Positions 25,107 to 35,015 of a DNA stretch of 64,000 bases are shown here, one piece after another. This DNA comes from Rhodomicrobium sp. (GTDB lineage: Bacteria; Pseudomonadota; Alphaproteobacteria; Rhizobiales; HXMU1428-3). The notes beneath the pieces were generated by a model, which did no database searches, was not told the DNA's origin, and saw only the letters and a list, made by a program, of their open reading frames with translations. How positions within the stretch are numbered: the first letter of the stretch is position 1; each line of letters begins with the position of its first letter. The stretch spans positions 164,197-228,196 of the forward strand of contig BQJK01000004.1 in the NCBI GenBank assembly GCA_021604665.1, given 5' to 3'. The position numbers and the translations under genes were made by a program.

Positions 25107-27377
25107 CTACCGGCTCACATTATAAGCAGCCAGAGCCGCCATGTTTACAATATCCCGATCCTTAGCGCCAAGCGGCACCAGCTGCACAGATTTTTCGAGA
25201 CCAACCAATAGCGGCCCAATAACTGTGCCTTCAGATAATTCCTGCAACATCTTCGTTGCAATGCTGGCAGAGTGGAACGCCGGCATGATCAGAATATTCG
25301 CAGTATCAGTTAACCGGCAGAATGGGTAAAGTGCCATTGCCTCCCGGTTCAATGCCACATCCGCTGCCATCTCACCATCATACTCAAAATCCACACCGCG
25401 CTCATCAAGCATCTCAACCGCTTCCCGCACCCGGTTCGAGCGCTCCCCCTCAGGGTGCCCAAAGGTTGAGTAAGCAAGCATCGCAACTCGTGGCTCATAG
25501 CCAAACCGGCGCGCCACTCTCGCCGCCTCAATAGCAATATTGGCCAGCTCCTCAGAGGTCGGCATATCATGCACAGACGTATCCGCCACCATCACAGCCC
25601 GGCCGCGATTAAGGAATAGTGAGACACCTATTGGTGTATGATCTTCCTTAGCGTCAAGCACCTTGCAAATATCTTCAAAAGCAATAGATGAATTCCGCGT
25701 TACACCAGCGACCATCGCATCAGCATGGTCATGGGCCACCATACAGGCACCATAAATTATCCGGTCAGTATTGGTCATCCGCAAGCAATCACGAAGCAGA
25801 TAGCCCTTCCGCTGCAGACGTTTATATAAAAACTCAGCATAAAGCTCATTATGCTCAGATAGCCGCGCATTACGGATCTCAAACACATCGCGGTATTCAA
25901 TACCAGCCAATTTAAAGGCCTTTAGAATCTCAGGCTCACGGCCGATGAGCACCGGCTGGCCAAGGCCAAGATTATAGAAGGTATTCGCAGCCCGAACCAC
26001 CTGCTCCTCTTCGCCCTCGGCAAACACCACGCGCCGCGGGTCTTTCTTCACTTTTTGGAAAACCGTATGCAGCCACCCCGCCACAGGATCAAGCCGTGCA
26101 GATAACCGGTGGCCATATTCTTCCATGTCTATGATGGGCGCGCGCGCAACACCGCTATCCATCGCAGCTTTAGCAACGGCAGATGGAATATGGCTAATGA
26201 GCCGTGGGTCAAATGGCGCGGGGATAATATAGTCAGGCCCATAACGGGGGCGCATGCCATGGTAAGCCGCCGCCACATCATCCGGCACATCTTCACGGGC
26301 CAGCTTCGCAATGGCCTCAGCGGCCGCAATTTTCATCGCCTCATTAATCTCAGACGCATGCACATCCAGCGCGCCCCGGAAAATATAAGGGAAGCCAAGC
26401 ACGTTATTCACCTGGTTCGGATAGTCAGAGCGCCCCGTCGCCATAATCGCATCATCTCGCACCTCAGCCACAGCCTCAGGCGTAATTTCAGGGTCGGGAT
26501 TCGCCATCGCAAAAATAATCGGTTTATCAGCCATCGACTTGACCATATCCTGGGTCATAATACCGCCAGCTGAAAGGCCGTAGAAGACATCGGCCCCTTT
26601 AATGGCATCTTCAAGTGTCCGCGCATCTGTTTCAGCGGCATGGGCAGATTTCCATTGGTCCATACCACCGCTGCGGCCTTTGTAAATCACCCCGCGGCGA
26701 TCAATCAACAGCGCATTGTCATGCGGCAGGCCCATAGATTTCGCAAGTTCCACACAAGCAATCGCCGCAGCTCCCGCGCCAGAACAAACCAGCTTAATTT
26801 CTTTAATATCACGGCCAGTGAGATGCAGCGCATTTATCAAACCCGCAGTGGCGATAATCGCCGTACCATGCTGGTCATCATGAAACACCGGAATATCCAT
26901 CAACTCGCGCAATTTCTGCTCAATGATAAAACATTCAGGCGCTTTGATATCTTCAAGGTTGATACCGCCAAAGGCCGGTCCTAGATAGCGCACACAATTA
27001 ATAAATTCATCCGCATCTTCCGTATCGACCTCAAGATCTATAGAATCAACATCGGCAAACCGCTTAAACAGCACCGATTTCCCTTCCATCACCGGCTTGG
27101 AAGCAATAGCCCCAAGATTACCAAGCCCCAGAATAGCCGAACCATTAGAGATCACAGCCACCATATTGCCCTTATTGGTATAGTCATAGGCATGTGACTT
27201 ATCTTTGGAAATCGCAAGCACCGGCACTGCCACACCCGGCGAATAAGCCAGGCTAAGGTCACGCTGCGTTGCCATTGGTTTCGTTGGGGTAATCTCAAAT
27301 TTACCCGGCTTATCACCGGCATGAAATTCAAGAGCTTCCTGGTCGGTAAATTGATTTTTATCTGTTCTTAGCGGCAT
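25107..27377 (-). CDS. maeB: NADP-dependent malic enzyme with phosphotransacetylase-like domain
   Basis: 756 residues. The malic enzyme part occupies about 1-430 (SLAYSPGVAVPVL, GNLGAIASKPVMEGKSVLFKRFADVD, HDDQHGTAI, the Rossmann GAGAAAIACVELA and FAMANPDPEI). The C-terminal part, about 430-756, resembles phosphate acetyltransferase (VFAEGEEEQVVRAA, NPxF-like ends) but acts as a regulatory domain in this family. It decarboxylates malate to pyruvate with NADPH production, which fits growth on C2 substrates through the ethylmalonyl-CoA pathway. Divergent from mutS. Confidence 0.95.
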   Translation of the reverse strand: MPLRTDKNQFTDQEALEFHAGDKPGKFEITPTKPMATQRDLSLAYSPGVAVPVLAISKDKSHAYDYTNKGNMVAVISNGSAILGLGNLGAIASKPVMEGKSVLFKRFADVDSIDLEVDTEDADEFINCVRYLGPAFGGINLEDIKAPECFIIEQKLRELMDIPVFHDDQHGTAIIATAGLINALHLTGRDIKEIKLVCSGAGAAAIACVELAKSMGLPHDNALLIDRRGVIYKGRSGGMDQWKSAHAAETDARTLEDAIKGADVFYGLSAGGIMTQDMVKSMADKPIIFAMANPDPEITPEAVAEVRDDAIMATGRSDYPNQVNNVLGFPYIFRGALDVHASEINEAMKIAAAEAIAKLAREDVPDDVAAAYHGMRPRYGPDYIIPAPFDPRLISHIPSAVAKAAMDSGVARAPIIDMEEYGHRLSARLDPVAGWLHTVFQKVKKDPRRVVFAEGEEEQVVRAANTFYNLGLGQPVLIGREPEILKAFKLAGIEYRDVFEIRNARLSEHNELYAEFLYKRLQRKGYLLRDCLRMTNTDRIIYGACMVAHDHADAMVAGVTRNSSIAFEDICKVLDAKEDHTPIGVSLFLNRGRAVMVADTSVHDMPTSEELANIAIEAARVARRFGYEPRVAMLAYSTFGHPEGERSNRVREAVEMLDERGVDFEYDGEMAADVALNREAMALYPFCRLTDTANILIMPAFHSASIATKMLQELSEGTVIGPLLVGLEKSVQLVPLGAKDRDIVNMAALAAYNVSR

Positions 27378-27625
27378 AGTTCTGAGGGATCCAGTCAGAG
27401 GGGTCGGTTATTATAAAATTTGAATCTAACGACCATAGAGCGGAGTTTCCCACAGAACAACAGAGCTTTTGCCTTATCTCGGTGAATTATCTAGCCAAAT
27501 ATGCGAATAATCCACTTTCTGCCATGAAACCCGGTGGCAATTTGCCCTCTCAGCCGATAATCTCAGCCCTCTTAAAACAGTGAAACAAGCAAAACGAGCA
27601 GCGGATTACCAGAAGGAATTAGACT

Positions 27626-30424
27626 GTGGCTTCACAGCAAAGACAGACGGGGACACAAAACGCCGTTTCCGAGGAAAAAATGCCTCCAAAACCAACGGAC
27701 AAAGCCTCCCCCGTTATTGCTCAATATCTGGAGCTAAAAGCTATAAATCCTGGCTATCTGTTGATGTATCAGCTCGGTGATTTTTATGAGCTTTTTTTCG
27801 ATGATGCCGTAGAGGCCTCAGAAAAATTAGGTCTCACCCTGACAAAGCGCGGCACATATCAGGGCAAAGACATCCCCATGGCTGGGGTGCCCCTAAAAGT
27901 AGCTGATGAATATCTGCAAAAAGCCATTAAGGTCGGCTTTCGCGTGGCGGTTGTGGAACAGCTGGAAAATCCGGCAGAAGCTAAAAAACGCGGCCCCAAA
28001 GCCGTTGTCCGCCGTGACGTCACCCGCCTTGTCACCCCTGGCACCCTAACGGAAGATAACCTCCTGGATGCCGGCGCCAATAACTTCCTCACCGCATTTT
28101 TTCAGCACCCATCAGATAATAACACCCCCGGCCAGCCCCAGCATCACCGCTATTCCATCGCCAGCATAGATATTTCAACGGGGGAATTTCTGGTTAGCGA
28201 AGTCACAGACGCAGATATGCAAGGCGAACTCGCCCGCCTCTCCCCAAGTGAAATCATCCATTCAGACGCAATCTCCGGTGAACCACACATCCGCGCCCTG
28301 TTCAGATCAATCGAGAGCGCCACAACCCCGGTGCCTCACCTTTATTATTCCAGCCTCAGCGGTGAAGCCGCATTAAAAGCCGCCTTGAAGGTTGAGGATT
28401 TAGGAGGCTTCGGTAACTTCTCACGCGGTGAGCTTGCAGCCATTGGCGCGTTGTTAAAATATATTGACCTCACACAAATCGGCAAAGCCCCGCTCATCCG
28501 CCCTCCAAAGCGCAGCGCCACCAGCAAATATATGGTGATAGACTCTGCCACACGCACCAATCTTGAATTGCTGCAATCCACCAGAATGACCAAAAAGGGC
28601 AGCCTGTTTGACGCCATCGACAGAACAGTAACCGGCCCCGGCGCAAGACAGCTTTCAGCTGCCATTAGCGCACCATTAATGGATATTGGCCTGATTAACC
28701 AACGGCTTAATGCCATAGAGTTTTTCATAAATAACAGCGCAGATAGAGACGCTCTGCGCAAGCTCATACGCCGCACACCAGATCTCGCCCGCAGCCTGTC
28801 AAGGCTCAGCCTTGGCCGCGCCTCCCCGCGTGATCTAGGCTCAATCCGGGCCGGGTTAGAGGTCGCCCACACAGTCTTCGAAAAACTCACCGCTTATAAC
28901 GACCAGCACCTGCCCGCCCATATTCGGGACTTAAAAAATCATCTCAATCAGGCAGACACTCCGCTGGCCAATGAGCTGCAAAATGCCTTAAGCGATGAAC
29001 TGCCAAACTCAGTGAAAGATGGCGGCTTCATCCAAAAAGGCTACCATGTGCCGCTGGATGAACAAAGAAGCCTGCGCGATGAAAGCCGCTCCATATTGGC
29101 AAAATTACAGGCCGAGTACCGCGAGCAAACCGGCGTCAAATCCCTCAAAATCCGCCATAATAATCAATTTGGCTTTTTTGTTGAGGTCACCGCCCTGCAT
29201 GCCGCAACCCTATTGGCAGAACCCCATAGCGAAAATTTCCGTCATCGCCAAACCCTGGCAAATAACACACGCTTCACCACTGATGAGCTTGTGGAAACAG
29301 AAGCCAGCATAACCATGGCCGCTGAAAGAGCACTTGCCATAGAAACCGGCCTCTATGAGGACTTAAGAGAAAAGGTCAACAACAGCGCGAATACAATCAC
29401 CCAAATCGCTGAAGCACTGGCAGACCTCGATATGCTGCTGGCCCTCGCCCTCTTGAGCGAAGAAGAAAATTACAGCCGCCCAATTGTTGATGAAAGTCTG
29501 GCTTTTACCATCAAAAATGGCCGCCACCCAGTGGTAGAACAAGCGCTGCGCAGCGCAAAATCAGGCCCGTTCATTGAAAACAGCTGCACTCTGGCCAAAG
29601 GCCCCGGTAAAGGCAACAAACAGGACGCCGCCTGCATCTGGCTACTAACCGGGCCAAACATGGCCGGTAAATCAACCTTCCTCCGGCAAAATGCCCTCAT
29701 CGCCATCATGGCGCAAATGGGCTGTTATGTTCCAGCAGCAAGCGCCCATATCGGCCTTGTCGATCGGCTATTCTCACGGGTTGGTGCCTCTGATGATCTT
29801 GCAAGGGGGCGCTCAACCTTTATGGTCGAAATGGTAGAAACCGCCGCCATTCTCAACCAGGCCACAGGCCGCTCGCTTGTCATTCTGGATGAAATCGGCC
29901 GCGGCACCGCAACTTTTGACGGTCTCTCAATCGCCTGGGCCTCGGTTGAATATCTTCATGATAAAACCAAAGCCCGCGCCCTCTTTGCAACCCATTACCA
30001 TGAGCTAACCACCATTGCTGAAAAGCGCCCCCTCATCACCAACGCCACTATTGAGGTCAAAGAGTGGAACGATGAAATCGTCTTTCTACACCGGGTCATT
30101 ATGGGCGCAGCAGACCGCTCCTACGGCATCCAAGTCGCAAAACTGGCAGGGCTGCCATCTCCGGTCATTCACCGCGCCAATGAGGTGCTCACAGTGCTGG
30201 AATCTGAGAATGAAAAATCTGGCGCTATAAATCAGCTGGAAGATTTGCCGCTCTTCTCCCTTGAACCTCCAGCCATTATGAATGACCCAGCCCCCACAAC
30301 CAGTAATCCGCAGGCTGAAAAACTACGCGAGCATTTGGCAGCCGTTAATCCTGATGATATAACGCCTAAAGCCGCCCTCGAAATGTTATATATATTAAAA
30401 GCGCTTTCTGAAGAAGAAAACTAA
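27626..30424 (+). CDS. mutS: DNA mismatch repair protein MutS
   Basis: 932 residues. The mismatch-binding domain carries the Phe-x-Glu motif in MYQLGDFYELFFDDA (about 47-61). The clamp and lever domains follow, then the ATPase: Walker A GPNMAGKST at 676-684, Walker B LVILDEIGRGTATFDG, and ATHYHELT. The start is GTG at 27626, supported by AGAAGGAA at a good distance. Divergent from maeB and 145 bases before glnD, which is in the same direction and may be read from the same transcript. Confidence 0.97.
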   Translation: MASQQRQTGTQNAVSEEKMPPKPTDKASPVIAQYLELKAINPGYLLMYQLGDFYELFFDDAVEASEKLGLTLTKRGTYQGKDIPMAGVPLKVADEYLQKAIKVGFRVAVVEQLENPAEAKKRGPKAVVRRDVTRLVTPGTLTEDNLLDAGANNFLTAFFQHPSDNNTPGQPQHHRYSIASIDISTGEFLVSEVTDADMQGELARLSPSEIIHSDAISGEPHIRALFRSIESATTPVPHLYYSSLSGEAALKAALKVEDLGGFGNFSRGELAAIGALLKYIDLTQIGKAPLIRPPKRSATSKYMVIDSATRTNLELLQSTRMTKKGSLFDAIDRTVTGPGARQLSAAISAPLMDIGLINQRLNAIEFFINNSADRDALRKLIRRTPDLARSLSRLSLGRASPRDLGSIRAGLEVAHTVFEKLTAYNDQHLPAHIRDLKNHLNQADTPLANELQNALSDELPNSVKDGGFIQKGYHVPLDEQRSLRDESRSILAKLQAEYREQTGVKSLKIRHNNQFGFFVEVTALHAATLLAEPHSENFRHRQTLANNTRFTTDELVETEASITMAAERALAIETGLYEDLREKVNNSANTITQIAEALADLDMLLALALLSEEENYSRPIVDESLAFTIKNGRHPVVEQALRSAKSGPFIENSCTLAKGPGKGNKQDAACIWLLTGPNMAGKSTFLRQNALIAIMAQMGCYVPAASAHIGLVDRLFSRVGASDDLARGRSTFMVEMVETAAILNQATGRSLVILDEIGRGTATFDGLSIAWASVEYLHDKTKARALFATHYHELTTIAEKRPLITNATIEVKEWNDEIVFLHRVIMGAADRSYGIQVAKLAGLPSPVIHRANEVLTVLESENEKSGAINQLEDLPLFSLEPPAIMNDPAPTTSNPQAEKLREHLAAVNPDDITPKAALEMLYILKALSEEEN

Positions 30425-30568
30425 CTCACCCTCATAAAGGCCCTTGCCGTTTTAAAGCCTTTAATAACAATCCTAAGGCTATATAAAACAGCAGCAGCAA
30501 CCGTGTAAGCGCCTGTTAGAAAAACAGATATAACCACCCGCAACCCAGAGCAAACTTAAAGAGCTTTA

Positions 30569-33349
30569 ATGGAAAACCCCGTCGCCGAGCAGGCCCCTTA
30601 TTTTAATCCAGATCACCTCCGAGATGAGCTCACAGCCCTTTGGAAAGAGCATCAGCACGAAGACCATAAACTACGCAGCCTGGTTCTTGGAAAACTGAAC
30701 GAGTTGAAAAAACACGCTCATGATCAGGCTGAAAAAGCCCTGATGGCAACAGGTGACGGCCGGGCCTGCGCTGAGGGCCTCTCTCTATTCCAGGATGAGC
30801 TTATAAGTGTCATCTATGATTACACCACCTCTTATATTTACCGCGCCAGCAACCCAACAGCCGCAGAGCGCATAAGCATCGTCGCAACAGGCGGCTATGG
30901 CCGCGGCGCACTTGCCCCCGGCTCAGATATCGACCTGCTGTTTCTTCTCCCCTATAAACAAACCGCCTGGGGTGAAAGTGTTATCGAATATATGCTCTAC
31001 CTGCTCTGGGATATGGGCTTCAAAGTTGGTCACGCCACCCGCTCACTAGAACAAACAATACGCTTTGCCAAAACAGATATAACTACCCGCACAGCCCTGC
31101 TGGATAGTCGATATCTCTGGGGTGAGCGAAGCTTATTTGACGATTTTATCCGAGCCTTTGGCAATGAAGTGGTTAGAGGCACTGCCCGGGAATTCATCGA
31201 AGCCAAACTCGAAGAGCGCGACGACCGCCACAAAGCCTCAGGCTCCTCCCGCTACATGGTTGAGCCTAATGTAAAAGATGGCAAAGGCGGTCAGCGCGAC
31301 CTCCACACCCTTCACTGGATCTCAAAATATCTCTGCTATGAAACTCATGATGTAGATCTGGCGAATTTCGGCTTTTTCACTAAGGAAGAAGCTGCAACCT
31401 TCAAGCATTGCGATGATTTCCTCTGGACAGTGCGGTGCCATCTCCACTTTCTAACCAACCGCCCTGAAGAGCGAATTACCTTCGATCTACAAAAACATAT
31501 GGCTGAGCGCCTTGGCTATGCCAAACGAGAAGGCATGCAAGCTGTTGAGCGCTTCATGAAGCATTATTTCCTGATCGCCACCGAAGTTGGTAACCTGACC
31601 CGTGTGCTTTGCGCTGACCTTGAAATGAAGCAGCTGAAATCAACACCAAAACTCAACCAATTCCTGGAGCAGCTTGGCTGGCGCCAGCGCGCCGCCCTCA
31701 GGAAATCATCTGACTTCCGTATTGAGAATGGCCGCATCAACATCATCCATAAAGATACCTTCAAGCGCGACCCGGTTAATCTCATCCGCATCTTCACCAT
31801 CGCCAATCGCTACAACACCATGTTGCACCCCTCAGCTCTCCGTGAGATGCGCCGTTCACTGCGGTTGATCGACCAGAACTTAAGAGAGAACCGCCGCGCC
31901 AATGAACATTTCCTGGAGCTGCTCACCTCAAAAAACGATCCGGAAAAAACCCTCAGAAACATGAGCGAATCCGGTGTGCTCGGCCGCTTCATTCCAGAGT
32001 TTGGCCAGATCAATTCTATGATGCAGTTTAATATGTATCATCACTTCACGGTGGATGAGCACCTCATCAGAACCATTGGCGAATTAAGCTGGATTGATCG
32101 CGGTGAAGCAGGAGAAGCACTACCCCTCTCCCATGATGTCATCCACACTGTTAAAAACCGCCGCGCCCTTTATGTGGCAGCCTTCATACATGACATCGCC
32201 AAAGGCCGCCCGGAAGATCACTCCATCGCCGGCGCTGAAGTCGCAAGAGAACTCTGCCCCCGCCTGGGCCTCAACGGCGCTGAAACAGATACAGTTGCCT
32301 GGCTGATTGAAGAACATCTCACCATGAGCCAATATGCCCAAAGCCGCGACCTGAACGACCCGCAAACCATTAAAGACTTTGCCAAGATCGTTCAAAGCCG
32401 CGAGCGCCTGAAGCTATTGGTTATTCTGACAGTTTGCGACATTCGCGCTGTTGGCCCTGGCACCTGGAATGGGTGGAAAGGCCAGCTACTCCGCACGCTA
32501 TATAGCCAAACGGACATTCTACTCTCCGGCGGTCTTAGCGCAGGATCTCACCGCGCTCGCATAGACATGGCAATATCAAAATTCCGCGATGCCATGGAAC
32601 AATGGAGTGATGAAAAGGTCGAGACCTACCAGCAGCGACACTTCCCCGCCTATTGGCTAAAAACAGATCTTGAAACTCAGATCGCTCATGCGGAACTGAT
32701 TGACCGCGCTGAATCCAGCGGCAAAAACCTGGCCTATGAAGTGGCGAGCGATAAATTCACCGCCCACACCTCCATCACCTTTTTCGCAACAACTCACCCA
32801 AAACTTCTATCTATGATAGCTGGCAGCTGCGCCACTTCTGGTGCTAATATTGTTGATGCGCAAATCACCACCACACAAGATGGCCGCGCTGTAGATACCA
32901 TCTGCATCAGCCGCGAATTTGATCATTTGGAAGATGAAAAGCGACGCGCCGAAACCATCGCCCAGTCACTTGAAAAACTCCTGCGCGGTGAGCTGCATCT
33001 AGATAATCTAAAACCCTCAAACCGCATGCTGAAAGGGCCCATCTCAGCCTTTAATGTCGCGCCAGATGTCACCATAGATAACAGCCTTTCAGATGATCTT
33101 ACGGTGATAGAGGTAAGAGGGCTCGACCGCGCTGGCCTGCTGTTTGATCTCACCCAAACCATTGGCGAGCTAAATCTCGATATCTCTAGCGCCCATATCG
33201 CAACCTATGGCGAGAAGGCGGTAGATGTATTCTATGTCACCGATTTGCTGGGAGATAAAATCAAGCGAGAAACCCGCCAAGAGCAGATCAGAACAACCAT
33301 AGAAGCCGTGCTGATGGATGAAGAAACTGACACAAGCTTATATGGCTAA
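30569..33349 (+). CDS. glnD: [Protein-PII] uridylyltransferase/uridylyl-removing enzyme
   Basis: 926 residues, the family's full length. The nucleotidyltransferase motif GGYGRGALAPGSDIDLLFL is at 108-126. The HD phosphohydrolase site is around His541-Asp542 (FIHDIAKGRPEDHS). Two C-terminal ACT domains (about 760-850 and 850-926) bind glutamine. It uridylylates PII when glutamine is low and deuridylylates it when glutamine is high, controlling nitrogen assimilation. In several alphaproteobacteria glnD follows mutS, as here. Confidence 0.97.
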   Translation: MENPVAEQAPYFNPDHLRDELTALWKEHQHEDHKLRSLVLGKLNELKKHAHDQAEKALMATGDGRACAEGLSLFQDELISVIYDYTTSYIYRASNPTAAERISIVATGGYGRGALAPGSDIDLLFLLPYKQTAWGESVIEYMLYLLWDMGFKVGHATRSLEQTIRFAKTDITTRTALLDSRYLWGERSLFDDFIRAFGNEVVRGTAREFIEAKLEERDDRHKASGSSRYMVEPNVKDGKGGQRDLHTLHWISKYLCYETHDVDLANFGFFTKEEAATFKHCDDFLWTVRCHLHFLTNRPEERITFDLQKHMAERLGYAKREGMQAVERFMKHYFLIATEVGNLTRVLCADLEMKQLKSTPKLNQFLEQLGWRQRAALRKSSDFRIENGRINIIHKDTFKRDPVNLIRIFTIANRYNTMLHPSALREMRRSLRLIDQNLRENRRANEHFLELLTSKNDPEKTLRNMSESGVLGRFIPEFGQINSMMQFNMYHHFTVDEHLIRTIGELSWIDRGEAGEALPLSHDVIHTVKNRRALYVAAFIHDIAKGRPEDHSIAGAEVARELCPRLGLNGAETDTVAWLIEEHLTMSQYAQSRDLNDPQTIKDFAKIVQSRERLKLLVILTVCDIRAVGPGTWNGWKGQLLRTLYSQTDILLSGGLSAGSHRARIDMAISKFRDAMEQWSDEKVETYQQRHFPAYWLKTDLETQIAHAELIDRAESSGKNLAYEVASDKFTAHTSITFFATTHPKLLSMIAGSCATSGANIVDAQITTTQDGRAVDTICISREFDHLEDEKRRAETIAQSLEKLLRGELHLDNLKPSNRMLKGPISAFNVAPDVTIDNSLSDDLTVIEVRGLDRAGLLFDLTQTIGELNLDISSAHIATYGEKAVDVFYVTDLLGDKIKRETRQEQIRTTIEAVLMDEETDTSLYG

Positions 33350-33433
33350 ACCAAGAGGATCAGCCATAACATTCTGGGCGCCGCTGAGCTGTTAGATAGA
33401 AATATCATCAAAAGCTCGCAACACAGAAGCTAT

Positions 33434-33994
33434 CTAAGCCTCCAGCTCAGTATCCCAATAAAGATAATCCAGCCAGCTATCATGAAGATAATTAGGTGGA
33501 AATAACCGCCCGTTTTTATGCAGCTGAAATACCGTCGGCCGGTAGGGCTTTTGCCGGGGGATCATGCCGGCATCACGCGGCATTTTATTGCTTTTTGCCA
33601 GATTGCACGGCGCACAGGCCGCCACCACATTATCCCAGCGCGTCAGCCCTCCCCTAGAGCGCGGAATAACATGATCAAATGTCAGCTCGCTTTTTTCACC
33701 GCAATATTGGCAGGTGAAACGATCTCTAAGAAAAAGATTAAACCGGGTGAAGGCCGGGTAGCGGGCGGGGTTAATGTAGTTTTTCAGTGCCACCACGCTT
33801 GGTAATTTCATGGTACAGGAAGGGCTGTAGACCTGCTTATCATAGGTCTGCAAAATATTTACACGATCAAGAAAAACGGATTTTACAGCCTCCTGCCAGT
33901 TCCATAAAGACAGGGGGTAATAACTAAGCGGCCTGAAATCTGCGTTCAAAACTAATGCCGGGCAGGCATCAAGTGCACGTGTCTCTGCTATCAC
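33434..33994 (-). CDS. HNH endonuclease
   Basis: 186 residues. The HNH core is complete: CQYCG, then LTFDHVIPRSRGGLTRWDNVVAACAPCN, giving two CxxC zinc knuckles plus the His and Asn residues. The N-terminal part (ALDACPALVLNADFRPLSYYPLSLWNWQEAVK) is typical of a widespread alphaproteobacterial family, so this is probably a housekeeping nuclease, not a homing endonuclease. The start is GTG with GAGGAA 8 bases upstream. It converges with glnD. Confidence 0.93.
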   Translation of the reverse strand: MIAETRALDACPALVLNADFRPLSYYPLSLWNWQEAVKSVFLDRVNILQTYDKQVYSPSCTMKLPSVVALKNYINPARYPAFTRFNLFLRDRFTCQYCGEKSELTFDHVIPRSRGGLTRWDNVVAACAPCNLAKSNKMPRDAGMIPRQKPYRPTVFQLHKNGRLFPPNYLHDSWLDYLYWDTELEA

Positions 33995-34337
33995 GAGCGC
34001 TATTCCTCACTTATCTAAAGGTGGAGTGGAATACGCGATTTTAATCAAGAACTTATATTACGACGCCAAAATTACAAGTCTGCGATTACCCAGATCATGT
34101 GAGCAATTACAAAGTCTGATCTATACTGCACCATCTAACAATGATGGATGACAAGTTGATGACGAGGATGTCGCACTTCTCGCCCATTGTAAAGAGCCAG
34201 CCTGACTTTCTCAAACCCCGTGTTTCACCTGCCACAGCCACGGCTTACCCTGTAGCTTGGCTCTGAGAAACATCCCGCAAGAGAGCAGAGAGATAAGTGC
34301 CTATAAAAGGGAGGAAGTCCCTAAACTGAGGCAAATC
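33995..34337. other. Intergenic region with a 13-14-base direct repeat
   Basis: No gene seen. AATTACAAGTCTG (34070-34082) and AATTACAAAGTCTG (34105-34118) repeat 35 bases apart upstream of the HNH gene. A small inverted repeat CCATC/GATGG lies near 34131-34147. The repeats could be operator half-sites; no regulator is suggested. Confidence 0.4.
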
Positions 34338-34988
34338 CTAGCCTAATGCAGCTTTAAGATGCATCGCCCCAAGTTCAAGCCCCTTCACATCAATGCCATG
34401 GCCAAGCCCCGGTGATATATGTGTTTTAGTCTTGACCCCATTGGCCTCAAGGGCAACCCGCGCTTCTTCAATATTAGAAACCGGCAAAACATCATCCGCA
34501 TCACCGTGCACCAGTAGCACTGGCGGCTTGGATTTAATCTCAGATTTAAGATGCTCCGGCCCGGCAAGCTTGCCAGAAAACCCAACAATGCCCGCAAAGG
34601 CTTTTGCCCGCCGCAAACCAACATGCAGCGCCATCATCGTCCCTTGTGAAAAACCAACAAGCGCCACCTGAGTTTCACTAAGGCCATATTGTTTGATTTG
34701 CTCATCTAGAAACGCATCAAGCATCGGCCCAGCTTTAACAACCCCGCGCCAATATTCACCAGGATCACGCAGCGTCAAGTCAAACCATTGAAACCCGCCA
34801 AAAGGGTTCATAGCGCAAGGCTCCGGCGCGTCCGGGCTAATAAACACCGTATTGGGGAATAAGGGCTGCCACTGTTGGCCAAGCCCCAAAAGATCCTGCC
34901 CATTAGCGCCATAGCCATGTAGCAGCACCACAAGAGATTTCACATCAGCCCCGCCCTTCGGCTCAAGCCGGTAAATATTCGTCTCCAA
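34338..34988 (-). CDS. Phospholipase/carboxylesterase family alpha/beta hydrolase
   Basis: 216 residues, cytoplasmic. The fold and catalytic triad are visible: LVVLLHGYGANGQDL at the start, nucleophile Ser in GFSQGTMMALH, Asp in HGDADDVLP and His in GLGHGID. It matches the small carboxylesterase family (YpfH/acyl-protein thioesterase-like) that hydrolyses short-chain esters; the natural substrate is unknown. There is no in-frame ATG until far inside the domain. The start is therefore TTG at 34988, preceded by AGGGGG, an unusual but well-supported start. It is 27 bases from the upstream FMN glutamate-synthase-like gene on the same strand and probably shares its transcript. Confidence 0.9.
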   Translation of the reverse strand: METNIYRLEPKGGADVKSLVVLLHGYGANGQDLLGLGQQWQPLFPNTVFISPDAPEPCAMNPFGGFQWFDLTLRDPGEYWRGVVKAGPMLDAFLDEQIKQYGLSETQVALVGFSQGTMMALHVGLRRAKAFAGIVGFSGKLAGPEHLKSEIKSKPPVLLVHGDADDVLPVSNIEEARVALEANGVKTKTHISPGLGHGIDVKGLELGAMHLKAALG

Positions 34989-35015
34989 GTCAATTCCCCC
35001 TAAAATTCCGGACAG

